Notes under the pieces: model-generated
Database searches by the model: none
The model's input: the letters and a program-made list of their open reading frames with translations, nothing else
Told to the model about the DNA's origin: nothing
DNA from: Gigantopelta aegis
Taxonomy: Eukaryota; Mollusca; Gastropoda; Neomphalida; Peltospiridae
Reading direction: 5' to 3'
DNA length: 64,000 bases
Assembly: GCF_016097555.1 (NCBI RefSeq)
Contig: NC_054702.1
Span: 112,354,171 to 112,418,170, forward strand
Part shown: positions 1-9,039 of the stretch, piece after piece
How positions within the stretch are numbered: position 1 is the first letter of the stretch
Layout of the letters: each line of letters opens with the position of its first letter
Position numbers and translations under genes: made by a program

Positions 1-172
1 CGGGAAATAAACATAAATATGAACGAATAGGCCTAATTCCCTAGTAAATTATGTCAAATATAGAGCTGTCTTATTGTAACGAGCATTTAATAAAATATTA
101 AGTAATACAAATGCGTTTTTCAATGTGTTTTTTTCTTCTAATCTGTACTTCCGATGTTTTGACGTACCTACG

Positions 173-241
173 TAGTCCGATACACCTGCCGTCAACTCGG
201 CAACTGAGTAACAGTGAGTTTATGACAGATGTATCGGACTA
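173..241. repeat. Short hairpin (inverted repeat)
   Basis: The outer ~16 bases (TAGTCCGATACA...) recur in inverted form at the right end (TGTATCGGACTA), separated by about 40 bases. This is a stem-loop of the kind left by very small foldback elements. No coding capacity. The family is not identified. Confidence 0.6.
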
Positions 242-332
242 CAAACAACGCTGTAAAGTTAATCGTTTGTAAACGTGACACAATATTAATAATACGTGAA
301 TAATATAATATATCGCATAGTTTGGGTGGGTG

Positions 333-371
333 TATTTTTTTTTTTTTTTTTTTTTTTTGGGGGGGGGGGGT
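333..371. repeat. Poly-T/poly-G homopolymer tract
   Basis: A run of T followed directly by a run of G. It is low complexity and length-unstable, and it may be an assembly weak spot. The surrounding 1-550 is AT-rich and shows no gene. Confidence 0.9.
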
Positions 372-556
372 TAACGTCTGTATCAGATATGTAAACATGA
401 ATATATATACAGTATATGTAAAAATGAATATATAATCGTGCGTTAATTCATAATCTACCACCTACAGGTACGGTGAGGTTAAATTGACCGAACAACTGAC
501 CTAACAATGTGGTACATGATATTTGGCTAATGTCAGGGCTTTAGATTGCACCAGAA

Positions 557-900
557 CCGGCCTCGGTGGCGTCGTGGCAGGTCATCGGTCTACAGGCTGG
601 TAGGTACTGGGTTCGGATCCCAGTCGAGGCATGGGATTTTTAATCCAGATACCGACTCCAAACCCTGAGTGAGTGCTCCGCAAGGCTCAATGGGTAGGTG
701 TAAACCACTTGCACCGACCAGTGATCCATAACTGGTTCAACAAAGGCCATGGTTTGTCCTATCCTGCCTGTGGGGAGCGCAAATAAAAGATCCTCTAAAA
801 ATCTGTGTGGTCCTTAACCATATGTCTGATGCCATATAACCGTAAATAAAATGTGTTGAGTGCGTCGTTAAATAAAAAATTTGTTTGTTTCTTTCTTTTT
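557..900 (+). mobile_element. tRNA-derived SINE, family 1 (internally deleted)
   Basis: It begins with a tRNA-like head (CCGGCCTCGGTGGCGTCGTG, then a B-box GGGTTCGGATCCC). A body with AAATAAAAGATCC follows, then a 3' part ending GTCGTTAAATAAAA and a pyrimidine tail. Compared with the copy at 1008-1396 it lacks roughly 50 bases in the middle (the stretch after AAAGATCC). SINEs are non-autonomous and copied by a LINE. No partner LINE is visible in this window. Confidence 0.9.
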
Positions 901-1007
901 CCTTAATATGGTATATTAATTTATGTATTTGTTAGCTATTGTATATTTCAGATAAGTAAACACTTTATGTAGACACTAATAATTAAATATGTATATCCAT
1001 TATCTAA

Positions 1008-1396
1008 ACCGGCCTCGGTGGCGTCGTGGTAGGCCATCGGTCTACAGGCTGGTAGGTACTGGGTTTGGATCCCAGTCGAGGCATGGGATTTGTAATCCAG
1101 ATACCAACTCCAAACCCTGAGTGAGTGCTCCGCAAGGCTCAATGGGTAGGTGTAAACCACTTGCACCGACCAGTGATCCATAACTGGTTCAACAAAGGCC
1201 ATGGTTTGTGCTATCCTGCTTGTGGGAAGCGCAAATAAAAGATCCCTTGCTGCTAATCGGAAGAGTAGCCCATGTAGTGGCGACAGCGGGTTTCCTCTCA
1301 AAATCTGTGTGGTCCTTAACCATATGTCTGACGCCATATAACCGTAAATAAAATGTGTTGAGTGGGTCGTTAAATAAAACATTTCTTTCTTTCTTT
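1008..1396 (+). mobile_element. tRNA-derived SINE, family 1, full length with target-site duplication
   Basis: This is the complete family-1 structure: a tRNA-like head able to pair GCCTCG with CGAGGC, A- and B-box-like Pol III promoter segments, a conserved body (TGCACCGACCAGTGATCC), and a 3' end with TTTCTTTCTTTC. It is flanked by a perfect 11-bp target-site duplication, CCATTATCTAA, at 997-1007 and 1397-1407. That fixes both ends and shows insertion by target-primed reverse transcription. It lies in the same orientation as the copy at 557-900. Confidence 0.95.
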
Positions 1397-1401
1397 CCAT
1401 T

Positions 1402-2440
1402 ATCTAACTAATAAGGGTAGATTTTCAAATTATAACAAGTTATTATTTTTTTCTATTTTTATTATTACTATTTTTTAATATTTGTGAATAAACATACTTT
1501 ATGTTTACTATCAGTACTAGGGATAGTTCTAGGAAAATGAGACACTTAAGATTTCAATAGGGTGGATTTTATGGTACCGAACTACCGAGGGTACAAGATC
1601 ATCTACCGAAGGTACTTTTCCCAAAATATGGTATATTAGTTTATGTCACGGGGATCCTATAATACCCGTAACTGAATGAAACACGATTATCCAAATATCT
1701 CTCCTAACTGTATCTACTATCTATTAGATCTATTAGATCTCTCTGTATCGGGCAGTCTATACCCAAGTGGCTCAGCTCTAGGTATAATATAGCACGTTAG
1801 TTCACTAGAAAACGCAACNNNNNNNNNNNNNNNNNNNNNNNNNNNNNNNNNNNNNNNNNNNNNNNNNNNNNNNNNNNNNNNNNNNNNNNNNNNNNNNNNN
1901 NNNNNNNNNNNNNNNNNNNNNNNNNNNNNNNNNNNNNNNNNNNNNNNNNNNNNNNNNNNNNNNNNNNNNNNNNNNNNNNNNNNNNNNNNNNNNNNNNNNN
2001 NNNNNNNNNNNNNNNNNNGAAAAGAAAATCTACCCTGATCAGTTAAATAATAGATTAAGCCATCACATTCATATTGAATTGTCATGTCTACATTAAACGG
2101 TGTTTACGTAGCTGAAATATACATTAGCCAACATATGTGTAATGTAATATAACATATTAAAGGAAAACTACCCTCGGTGGATGATATCCATGTATCCTCA
2201 GTAGATACATGTAAGTATTATAAAATCCACCCTTCTGAAATGTTACATCTGTTTTTCGGAAAACTACCACTGACATCGGTAGTAAACATACAGTAAGATT
2301 ATTCACATCCACTTAAAAAATAATAATATAATTTTAATGGAAATGTAAATGCACATATGTAATAAAATGGAAATCTACCCTGATCAGTTAGATAGTTGAT
2401 GAATAATTCATATTCATATTTAATTTTCAGTGTCTACATA
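1402..2440. repeat. Inverted/direct repeat segments around the gap
   Basis: A segment containing GAAAATCTACCCTGATCAGTT occurs at about 2024 and, changed slightly, again near 2370; its reverse complement appears near 1410-1425. A segment with GGGTGGATTTTAT near 1560 recurs inverted near 2220. This is probably a palindromic or nested non-autonomous element whose middle falls in the assembly gap. No gene is seen. Confidence 0.5.
1819..2018. other. Scaffold gap (200 N)
   Basis: Exactly 200 Ns, a conventional placeholder for a gap of unknown size. The inverted repeats on both sides are a likely cause of the assembly break. Confidence 0.98.
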
Positions 2441-2446
2441 AATTGG

Positions 2447-2553
2447 AGGGGCCGGACGTAGCCCACTGGTAAAGCATGGTCGGTCTAGGATCGGTCCATT
2501 TTTATTGGACCATTGTGCTATTTCTTATTACAGCCAGTGCACCACCACTGGTC
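2447..2553 (+). mobile_element. tRNA-derived SINE, family 2, 5' fragment
   Basis: It starts GGGGCCGGACGTAGCCCACTG (tRNA-like A-box region) and runs through a degenerate B-box into GCCAGTGCACCACCACTGGT, then stops matching. Only the head and first body segment are kept. Confidence 0.75.
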
Positions 2554-3432
2554 AGACCTGTCAACCTTTAGTCAAGAGAAAGCAGGAGGTGTGTGTTGAA
2601 AAAGCAGGAGATTTGGTCAAAAAGCAGGAGATTTTTTAAATTCACACAATTTAACCCAAAATCGCAAGATTTAAAAAAAACATTATTACAATAAGTTATA
2701 TGAATACTTTATGTCATATATACTTCTTAACTTTAGATCTTGGCATTAAAAAAAAAAAAAAAAAATTATTATTATTATTTTTTTTTTTTAAGTTTAAATA
2801 TTATTATGATTTAATACATATTTAAAAAAAAAAAAAATATTTTATCCAAAAATGTTAAGAACATGAACAAGAAATAAAAAATTTAATTAGTACATTTACG
2901 GTATTACACTTACGCCTTACAGGTTGCGTTACATTATCATTTGTGGTTAGTGTACCTAAGTACCAAAGACAAATTTATATAAATCTTATAAATTAATATT
3001 CAGTTTTTACTATAATGAGGAACGGTGGCGTGGTACTGATTTAAAATCATTATAATGATGCAATAAACATTGTATTTTCATTAATCATAAGTAAAACCTC
3101 ATTACGGACATCGTGTGAAATATACCGGAATTATACCCATTTCCGTGAGTAACTTTATGTCAATGTCAAACAACATTTTTTAATTGTACAAAAATAATTT
3201 CTTGAAGTGTACCCTTATAACCAACATTTTACCGCACAAACATACAAAATTAACTGACACAAGTATGTTTATACAGCTAATTGGTCTTTTCGTTGTCTTG
3301 CTGTGACATGTGATTTTAACATGCATCGTGTGTATCGCTGTCAACTCAGATTTGTCATAGTTGCATTATGTAATCCAGTGGGAAGACATTTTACAATTCA
3401 GAGGTGTTATTAAAAGTAAAGTTTGTTTTATT
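2554..3432. other. Intergenic, AT-rich, no gene seen
   Basis: It contains a short diverged tandem of AAAGCAGGAGATTT (about 2577-2640) and A/T homopolymers (2750-2840). I see no coding region or recognisable element. Confidence 0.6.
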
Positions 3433-4119
3433 TGACTGCAACTCAACGCTCCAACCTAACCTATGCTCTTTTAACTACATTTTAAACACGAGTATTTCCC
3501 AGGAGTACAAGCCTTTATAGACAACCAGTGTATTATGTCTGGTATATCAAAGGCCGTGGTATGTGCTGTCCTGTACACACAATTCTTGCTACTATAAAGT
3601 AGCGGCAGAAATATTCAATCACAAATCTAGTTATAGAGTAGAATACACAAAAAACAAACGCAATGGTTGAGAGAGAGACAGAGAGACAGAGATAGACAGA
3701 GAAAAAGACAGCTAGAAAGAGTGAGAGAGAGAGAGAGAGAGGGGGGGGGAGGGAGGGAGGGAGGGAGGGAGAGAGAGATGTCACACGTGATTAATCCATT
3801 AGTGTAAGTCGGCGACACGCGCGCCGCCATGGGTTTAACAAGTAGTACGTGTTAACCAAAGGGAAATAGCTGCATTTTTAAAAATAAAATTTCTCTAGAG
3901 TACTAGCCTTCGTACAGGGCTTTTTAATTACCAAATAGGTAAATACAGTGATCGATCTAGGATCGATCCCCATCGATGGCCAAATAGGCTATAGCCAACC
4001 AGTGCATTATGTCTGGTATATCAAAGGCCGTGGTATGTGATGTCCTGTGCACACAACTCTTGCTACTATAAAGTAGCGGTAGAAATATCCAATCACAAAT
4101 CTAGTCATGGAGTAAAAAA
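3433..4119 (+). repeat. Left terminal inverted repeat of the virus-like element
   Basis: Its outer edge TGACTGCAACTCAACGCTCC matches the reverse complement of the right arm's edge. The arm contains a GA/GGGA-rich microsatellite (about 3720-3780). It also holds two related segments with AAAGGCCGTGGTATGTG (about 3510-3640 and 3960-4115) that resemble the body of SINE family 2. The inner limit lies just after GGAGTAAAAAA. Confidence 0.85.
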
Positions 4120-4268
4120 GAACCCCAAACCGCAATGGTTTGGTTTTTAAATTTTTTTTATTTCTAAAGTACAATCGCTGGTCTCTCTAGAGACAACTAC
4201 ACATGCAGTGGACACACATGGGGTTACATCGAGAGGCCTTAAGGGCGACATGTGAATAATATGAGTGT

Positions 4269-4976
4269 TCATTTCTCTTCATCTTCGTGCTCATCATCAG
4301 TATCATCATCATCGGTATCGTCATCGTCTAGTTCGTCCAAATATTCGCCAATCCATGAACGATACTGATTTAATTTAGAACGAATCTGTGGTCTGAGATC
4401 TCTGTCTGGATTCACAAACTGTAGATTTTTTCTCGTGTTGGGGCCTTTGTCAAAATAATGCATATACGTCAGAAAGCGAGAGTACGTGTCTTTAAATAAC
4501 TTCCATTGCAATGTCTTCATGTTTCTTTCGATGGCATCTTGGGACATGTTTATTTCTTCGTAGCGTTTCCTCTTGCTTTCGAAATAGTCACGATTGATGT
4601 CGAATTCACGCTCCACCATCAGACGTACGCCTTCGTTTTCCAGATCGGACGACGGCTCTTCATTTCCCTCCTCGCACGTTTTCACGTGTCGCTGCAAGTC
4701 ACTCCCGTCTTTAAAGACCAGACCACACGTATCGCAAGACTGCATCCTCTTGACCTTTTTTAGATAGGGCTCTACCTCATCTTCTTCTTCGTCGTCGTCA
4801 CTTTCGTAGGCGGGTATGCCTGGTAGTTTTCTCTTGAATGCGTTTCTTTGCATGATTTGCACGTAGAGCTCTTTCTCCGACGGTGGTTGAAACTCTTCTG
4901 AGACATTCGCCGTTACGTTCGTGCTTTTATACCATTCGGACGGCCCCGTCTCTAAACCATTAGGTCGAAGCGCCAA
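4269..4976 (-). CDS. Acidic C2H2-finger protein of the virus-like element
   Basis: A 235-residue ORF with one C2H2-type finger in the middle (CDTCGLVF...HVKTC, about residues 80-101; the last ligand is Cys). There are two strongly acidic stretches: an Asp/Glu run before the finger and an Asp/Thr/Glu-rich C-terminus. A basic KKVKR stretch before the finger could be a nuclear signal. The C-terminal half looks helical and charged. Small zinc-finger proteins of unknown role accompany packaging ATPases in related elements. It is the last ORF before the left inverted repeat and is transcribed in the same direction as its neighbours. Function unknown; a nucleic-acid-binding role is inferred from the finger alone. 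Confidence 0.65.
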   Translation of the reverse strand: MALRPNGLETGPSEWYKSTNVTANVSEEFQPPSEKELYVQIMQRNAFKRKLPGIPAYESDDDEEEDEVEPYLKKVKRMQSCDTCGLVFKDGSDLQRHVKTCEEGNEEPSSDLENEGVRLMVEREFDINRDYFESKRKRYEEINMSQDAIERNMKTLQWKLFKDTYSRFLTYMHYFDKGPNTRKNLQFVNPDRDLRPQIRSKLNQYRSWIGEYLDELDDDDTDDDDTDDEHEDEEK

Positions 4977-4995
4977 TGTTCGGGCGTGGTCGGTT

Positions 4996-5539
4996 TCAAG
5001 TCCACCAAGAGATGTCCGTAGGGCCTGTGGGTAGCTTCATCAAACCGCTGCATGAAATGACGAGTATTCCAGGATACATCTGCTGTGCCAAGGTTAGGAC
5101 TTGCTGCTTGTCGATGGGGTTGTTGAACAGTGCCAGGTAATGACAGTTTCTTCTCTGTGTCGGGTCTTTGCTGTTATAGAGGTTCTGGTTGATGGCAATC
5201 ACCGAGAGGTTTCTGTGATGACTTCCTTCCGTGAACAGATCGGTGATACGAGAGTCTTTTCCAGCTGTAGACATCAGGTCGTCCAACACGATGAGATTTC
5301 TGACTCTGGGATCCAAATAATTATCCTTTTCCAAATTCTCGGGTATGCCTTGAACAAATTTTACTCGAGCAACCATTTTGATCGTATCATAGAGAGGTTG
5401 CCATCGTTTGTAGAGCCAGATGATGCGCTGGGGAGGCGGTGGATTTTACCATCCCTTAGCAGTTTGTACAACAAAAATGTTTTTCCACACGACGTGAGTC
5501 CCGACACGATCATGGTGAACGGATGTAACAATCTTAAGG

Positions 5540-5579
<40 letters not shown>

Positions 5580-5580
5580 C

Positions 5581-5612
<32 letters not shown>

Positions 5613-5747
5613 TTGCTGCTGCTGCAGCTGCAGCTGCTGCTGGGAAGGCTTATTTTCAGATTCCAAGAGTCCATGTTTATTTCGTACGTGCCGAGTTAGG
5701 TCGTGGGTCCAAACATATTTGTTTTCGCAAATGTGACACTGATTCAT
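4996..5747 (-). pseudogene. Packaging-ATPase gene remnant (FtsK/HerA, A32-like), broken
   Basis: Visible parts, N- to C-terminal: a C2H2-like finger (CHICENKY...HVRNKH), a long polyglutamine tract, a P-loop (VSGLTSCGKT), a Walker B-like strand (LIVLDDLMS) and a downstream NQNLY segment. This order is typical of packaging ATPases of Polinton-type and related virus-like elements, which pump DNA into capsids. Here the gene is not intact (at least one break), so it is reported as a fossil. No capsid genes accompany it. Confidence 0.7.
5541..5642. repeat. CTG/CAG trinucleotide tract
   Basis: About 34 triplets of CTG with TTG interruptions on the plus strand. On the minus strand these read as CAG/CAA, a polyglutamine run inside the ATPase remnant. 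Such tracts are length-unstable. Confidence 0.95.
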
Positions 5748-5916
5748 AATGTTGACTGTTTAAGTGTTCGACGTGAACTGGCGATGTTGAAACTGCCATG
5801 CCCCCTTTTATAGTCTTCTCAGAAATGCTTGTGCCGTTTTTGCCCAGTCTGCTCTCGTCGTTTCTGTTCCACGCCACTCTCTTCACGTTTCCGTTTCTGC
5901 TCGGCCTTGACTTGCT

Positions 5917-6159
5917 CTACCACCTGTTGTGTCGGGGACACCATGACGACTTTGGGTGCCGGGGGCTTGTTCTGTTCCTCTTTTCTTTTTTCCATGTAGG
6001 GTCATACAGTTCTAGACATCGATCTACACTGTACATCATCTGGCTTTTCCCACCACGTTGCACTGGAAAATGAGGTTGAAGTTTACCTTCTGCTTGCAAC
6101 TTGTAGAAACGGGTCCACTTATCCACGTCGGGTACATATAACTTGTACTGGTCTGACAT
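5917..6159 (-). CDS. Small basic ORF of the virus-like element
   Basis: An 80-residue ORF beginning MSDQYKLYVPDVDKW. The YVPD..KW start and a QRGG segment near the middle are recalled from small proteins next to packaging ATPases in related virus-like elements. The role is unknown, and a minor structural protein is only a guess. It is the first ORF after the right inverted repeat on the minus strand, so it may open the gene row. Confidence 0.5.
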   Translation of the reverse strand: MSDQYKLYVPDVDKWTRFYKLQAEGKLQPHFPVQRGGKSQMMYSVDRCLELYDPTWKKEKRNRTSPRHPKSSWCPRHNRW

Positions 6160-6304
6160 GTTGCTTCTCTGAAGGTTCTACCTCAAATGACGATGTTACC
6201 CATTACCCTTTTATTTATACTCTCTACAATTTCACGCATGCACACAAAGATTAAATTTTGTGTGGTACGTATGACCCATCCCCCATCCTAAAGCATAGCT
6301 CGTG

Positions 6305-6438
6305 CACGGCTCAGGGCCACTCCCGGGACCACACTCAGGGCCTCACACAGGGCCACACTCAGGGCCACTCAGGGCCATACTCAGGGCCACTCAGGGCCAC
6401 ACTCAGGGCCACTCAGGGCCATACTCAGGGTCACAGGT

Positions 6439-6476
<38 letters not shown>
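6305..6476. repeat. CAGGGCCACT minisatellite followed by (CA)n
   Basis: Short tandem units of AGGGCCACTC / AGGGCCACACTC run from about 6308 to 6433. They grade into a (CA)n run to about 6474. The block sits inside the virus-like element, between its first ORF and the right inverted repeat. Confidence 0.85.
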
Positions 6477-6477
<1 letters not shown>

Positions 6478-6575
6478 GTCACCCTTAAATTAATAACAAA
6501 CAAAACGTGTTATTCACGAGTTTATTTTACAAAACGAAAAGTATCACACTCATGCAATACGTGTTTAATGTTGTT

Positions 6576-6941
6576 GTTTTTTACTCCATTACTAGATTTG
6601 TGATTGGATATTTCTACCGCTACTTTATAGTAGCAAGAGTTGTGTGCACAGGACATCACATACACGGCCTTTGATATACCAGGCATAATGCACTGGTTGG
6701 CTATAGCCTATTTGACCATCGATGGGGATCGATCCTAGATCGATTACTGTATTTACCCATTTGGTAATTAAAAAACCCTGTACGAAGGCTAGTACGCTAG
6801 AGAAATTTTATTTTTAAAAATGCAGCTATTTCCCTTTGGTTAACACGTACTACTTGTTAAACCCATGGCGACGCGCGTGTCGCCGACTTACACTAATGGA
6901 TTAATCACGTGTGACATCTCTCTCTCCCTCCCTCCCTCCCT

Positions 6942-6993
<52 letters not shown>

Positions 6994-7286
6994 TTCTAGC
7001 TGTCTTTTTCTCTGTCTATCTCTGTCTCTCTGTCTCTCTGTCTCTCTCTCAACCATTGCGTTTGTTTTTTGTGTATTCTACTCTATAACTAGATTTGTGA
7101 TTGAATATTTCTGCCGCTACTTTATAGTAGCAAGAATTGTGTGTACAGGACAGCACATACCACGGCCTTTGATATACCAGACATAATACACTGGTTGTCT
7201 ATAAAGGCTTGTACTCTTGGGAAATACTCGTGTTTAAAATGTAGTTAAAAGAGCATAGGTTAGGTTGGAGCGTTGAGTTGCAGTCA
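6576..7286 (-). repeat. Right terminal inverted repeat of the virus-like element
   Basis: Reverse complement of 3433-4119 with a longer CT microsatellite (about 6917-7050). It carries the same two SINE-like segments in inverted order and ends with GTTGAGTTGCAGTCA. Confidence 0.85.
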
Positions 7287-7321
7287 CGCGTTCTTTTTTC
7301 ATAGGAATGGGCTGTAGTGTT

Positions 7322-7344
7322 TCACACACACACACACACACACA

Positions 7345-7375
<31 letters not shown>

Positions 7376-7394
7376 TCGCACGCACGCACGCACA
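7322..7394. repeat. (CA)n/(GCAC)n microsatellite
   Basis: A CA run followed by GCAC tetranucleotide repeats, immediately outside the right inverted repeat. Confidence 0.95.
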
Positions 7395-7435
7395 AAACGT
7401 TTGTATTTAATTATGAAATACTGGCCCCATAAGGG

Positions 7436-7595
7436 GTATGAGATTGTGTATATAAAAGATCCCTTGCTACTCATGGAAAAAATGTAGCGGGTTTCCTCTC
7501 TAAAACTGTCAAAATTAAGTTTTTCATGAAATAACCGATGATTCATAAATCAATGTCCTCTAGTGATGTCGCTAAACACAAACAAACTTTCACGG
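7436..7595 (+). mobile_element. SINE 3' fragment, family 4
   Basis: TATAAAAGATCCCTTGCTAC, then a GCGGGTTTCCTCTC segment, and a 3' end with AATCAATGT..TCTAGTGATGTCG and CAAACAAACTT. It matches the 3' half of the copy at 63189-63482. The head is missing. Confidence 0.75.
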
Positions 7596-8188
7596 TCAGT
7601 GTGCATACCATAACAAATTTATTCTGCTACTTAAGACGGGCACGCGTCGGTATGTCTTTTGCAGTTCATCTGGTTTCATAAACACTCGGAGAGGCGTAAT
7701 AAAATGCCTTTGTATGAGGGCTGATGAAGAGGTCTGATAAAGTACTCCTCTATTATAAAGCGAATGAATGAATGGCTGAATGAATGGCTGAATGACGGCA
7801 ACAAAGAAAACGTCGACAATGTGCTAAAGAAATACAAATGAATGAAAATCATCACACACGCATTTTGTCTGGCGACATGAAAGCCTCACTTTAAACCAAA
7901 CAGTCAGCAAACAGTTACAGTCCTTCCCTACGAGACATATTTTAACGGCTATTATTTTGGGTTTCTAGAATAAAACACTGTGAAAAAATATTCACGTCTA
8001 TGTCCACTGTGAATACAAAAATACAACAACACAATAGACGTTATACAATGAAGCCAAAACCAACATCAACGTCACTTACACCTGGCCTATACATATTGTT
8101 ATTATTAATTGTTGTTGTTTCTTTGCTTTTATTTGTTTGCTGACACCAGTTTGTTTGGTAATATGCAATACATTGAATTGAATACACC
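7596..8188. other. Intergenic, no gene seen
   Basis: Only a few short GAATGAATGGCT repeats near 7760-7795. No recognisable coding sequence. Confidence 0.6.
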
Positions 8189-8540
8189 ATGATCGCACAT
8201 CTGCACCACGGTTATTGTCTCCTACACAAAGGCCATTGTTTCCTACCGAGGCCATACACCTGCACCCACCTATACAAAGGCCATTGTTTCCTACACAAAG
8301 GCCATTGTTTCCTATCAAGACCATACACCTGCACCCACCTATACAAAGGCCATTGTTTCCTATACAAAAGCCATTGTGTCATTGTTTCCTACACAAAGAC
8401 TATTGTTTCCTACCGAGGTCAGATACCTGCACCCCCCTATACAAAAGCCATTGTTTCCTACCAAGGTCAGACACCTGCACCCACCTATACAAAGGCCATT
8501 GTTTCCTACACAAAGCCCATTGTCTCCTACCAAGGTCACG
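8189..8540. repeat. Minisatellite with CAAAGGCCATTGTTTCCTA
   Basis: Tandem, partly nested units contain AAAGGCCATTGTTTCCTAC and CACCTGCACCCACC, about 24- and 48-bp steps that combine to ~66 bp. It is open in several frames only because of the repetition, so it is not treated as a gene. Confidence 0.85.
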
Positions 8541-8880
8541 TGATCACGGGAAAGTAGGTCAATCATGACCCCAGATAGGCCCCCCTACTACTTAAGTTTA
8601 GGTTTAGGGTTAAGAAAATCATACAGTAATGATAAGAGTAATTAATTTTGTGAAAAAGTCAACTTTGAACAAATAAAATTTGGGTATGGCGTCATACCCG
8701 TTTTACCCTCTGGCAGAAAGCTTGACGACGTCATGTTAAAGGCACGCGCGTGATATCCCATGTAAGAGAGAAATTTCACACATAGCTTTCTTTCATGGGG
8801 TAGCTCTGTCCTATATACCCGAGGATGAGAGAAAAAAAATTCTTACATGGCTTTCTTTTATGGGATAGCTGTGATGAGAG

Positions 8881-8883
<3 letters not shown>

Positions 8884-8928
<45 letters not shown>
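8884..8928. repeat. (TA)n microsatellite
   Basis: An uninterrupted TA run directly beside the hairpin element at 8948-9036. Confidence 0.98.
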
Positions 8929-8931
<3 letters not shown>

Positions 8932-8947
8932 GATAATAAACGAGTTA

Positions 8948-9036
8948 CCAGTTATTATCAAATTTATGTCCCGAGTGAAATAATTTTCAATAAGTGAAAA
9001 TTATTTCCCGAGTGACATAAATTTGATAATAACTGG
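8948..9036. repeat. Near-perfect 42-bp-arm hairpin with CCCGAGTG cores
   Basis: The left arm (8948-8989) and right arm (8995-9036) are inverted repeats around a 5-base loop. They match at every position except an 8-base block. That block reads CCCGAGTG on the plus strand in both arms, so it is flipped relative to the surrounding inverted repeat. It resembles the foldback element at 31741-31851. Confidence 0.9.
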
Positions 9037-9039
9037 TAC

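Larger units (their letters stand above)
3433..7286 (-). mobile_element. Fossil virus-like element, Polinton/adintovirus-related, reduced
   Basis: A 3.85-kb unit bounded by ~0.7-kb terminal inverted repeats. All its recognisable ORFs lie on the minus strand: an acidic C2H2 protein (4269-4976), a packaging-ATPase remnant (4996-5747) and a small basic protein (5917-6159). The ATPase type (FtsK/HerA, A32-like) is known from Polintons, adintoviruses and related elements. I see no DNA polymerase B, integrase, protease or capsid gene, so it is a reduced, non-autonomous or broken copy with at least one break in its ATPase gene. The two arms are identical over long stretches, which suggests a fairly recent insertion or gene conversion. 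No target-site duplication was found. Family placement is inference from the ATPase and architecture. Confidence 0.7.

Noticed and set aside
557-630. Possible functional tRNA gene
   Set aside because: The tRNA-like fold belongs to the head of a dispersed SINE and recurs at several loci with the same downstream body.
3533-3830. Ser/Leu/Pro-rich minus-strand ORFs
   Set aside because: They are translations of the GA/GGGA microsatellite in the inverted repeat.
5101-5736. Plus-strand ORF of 211 codons with a polycysteine run
   Set aside because: It is antisense to the ATPase remnant. The Cys run is the CTG tract read in another frame.
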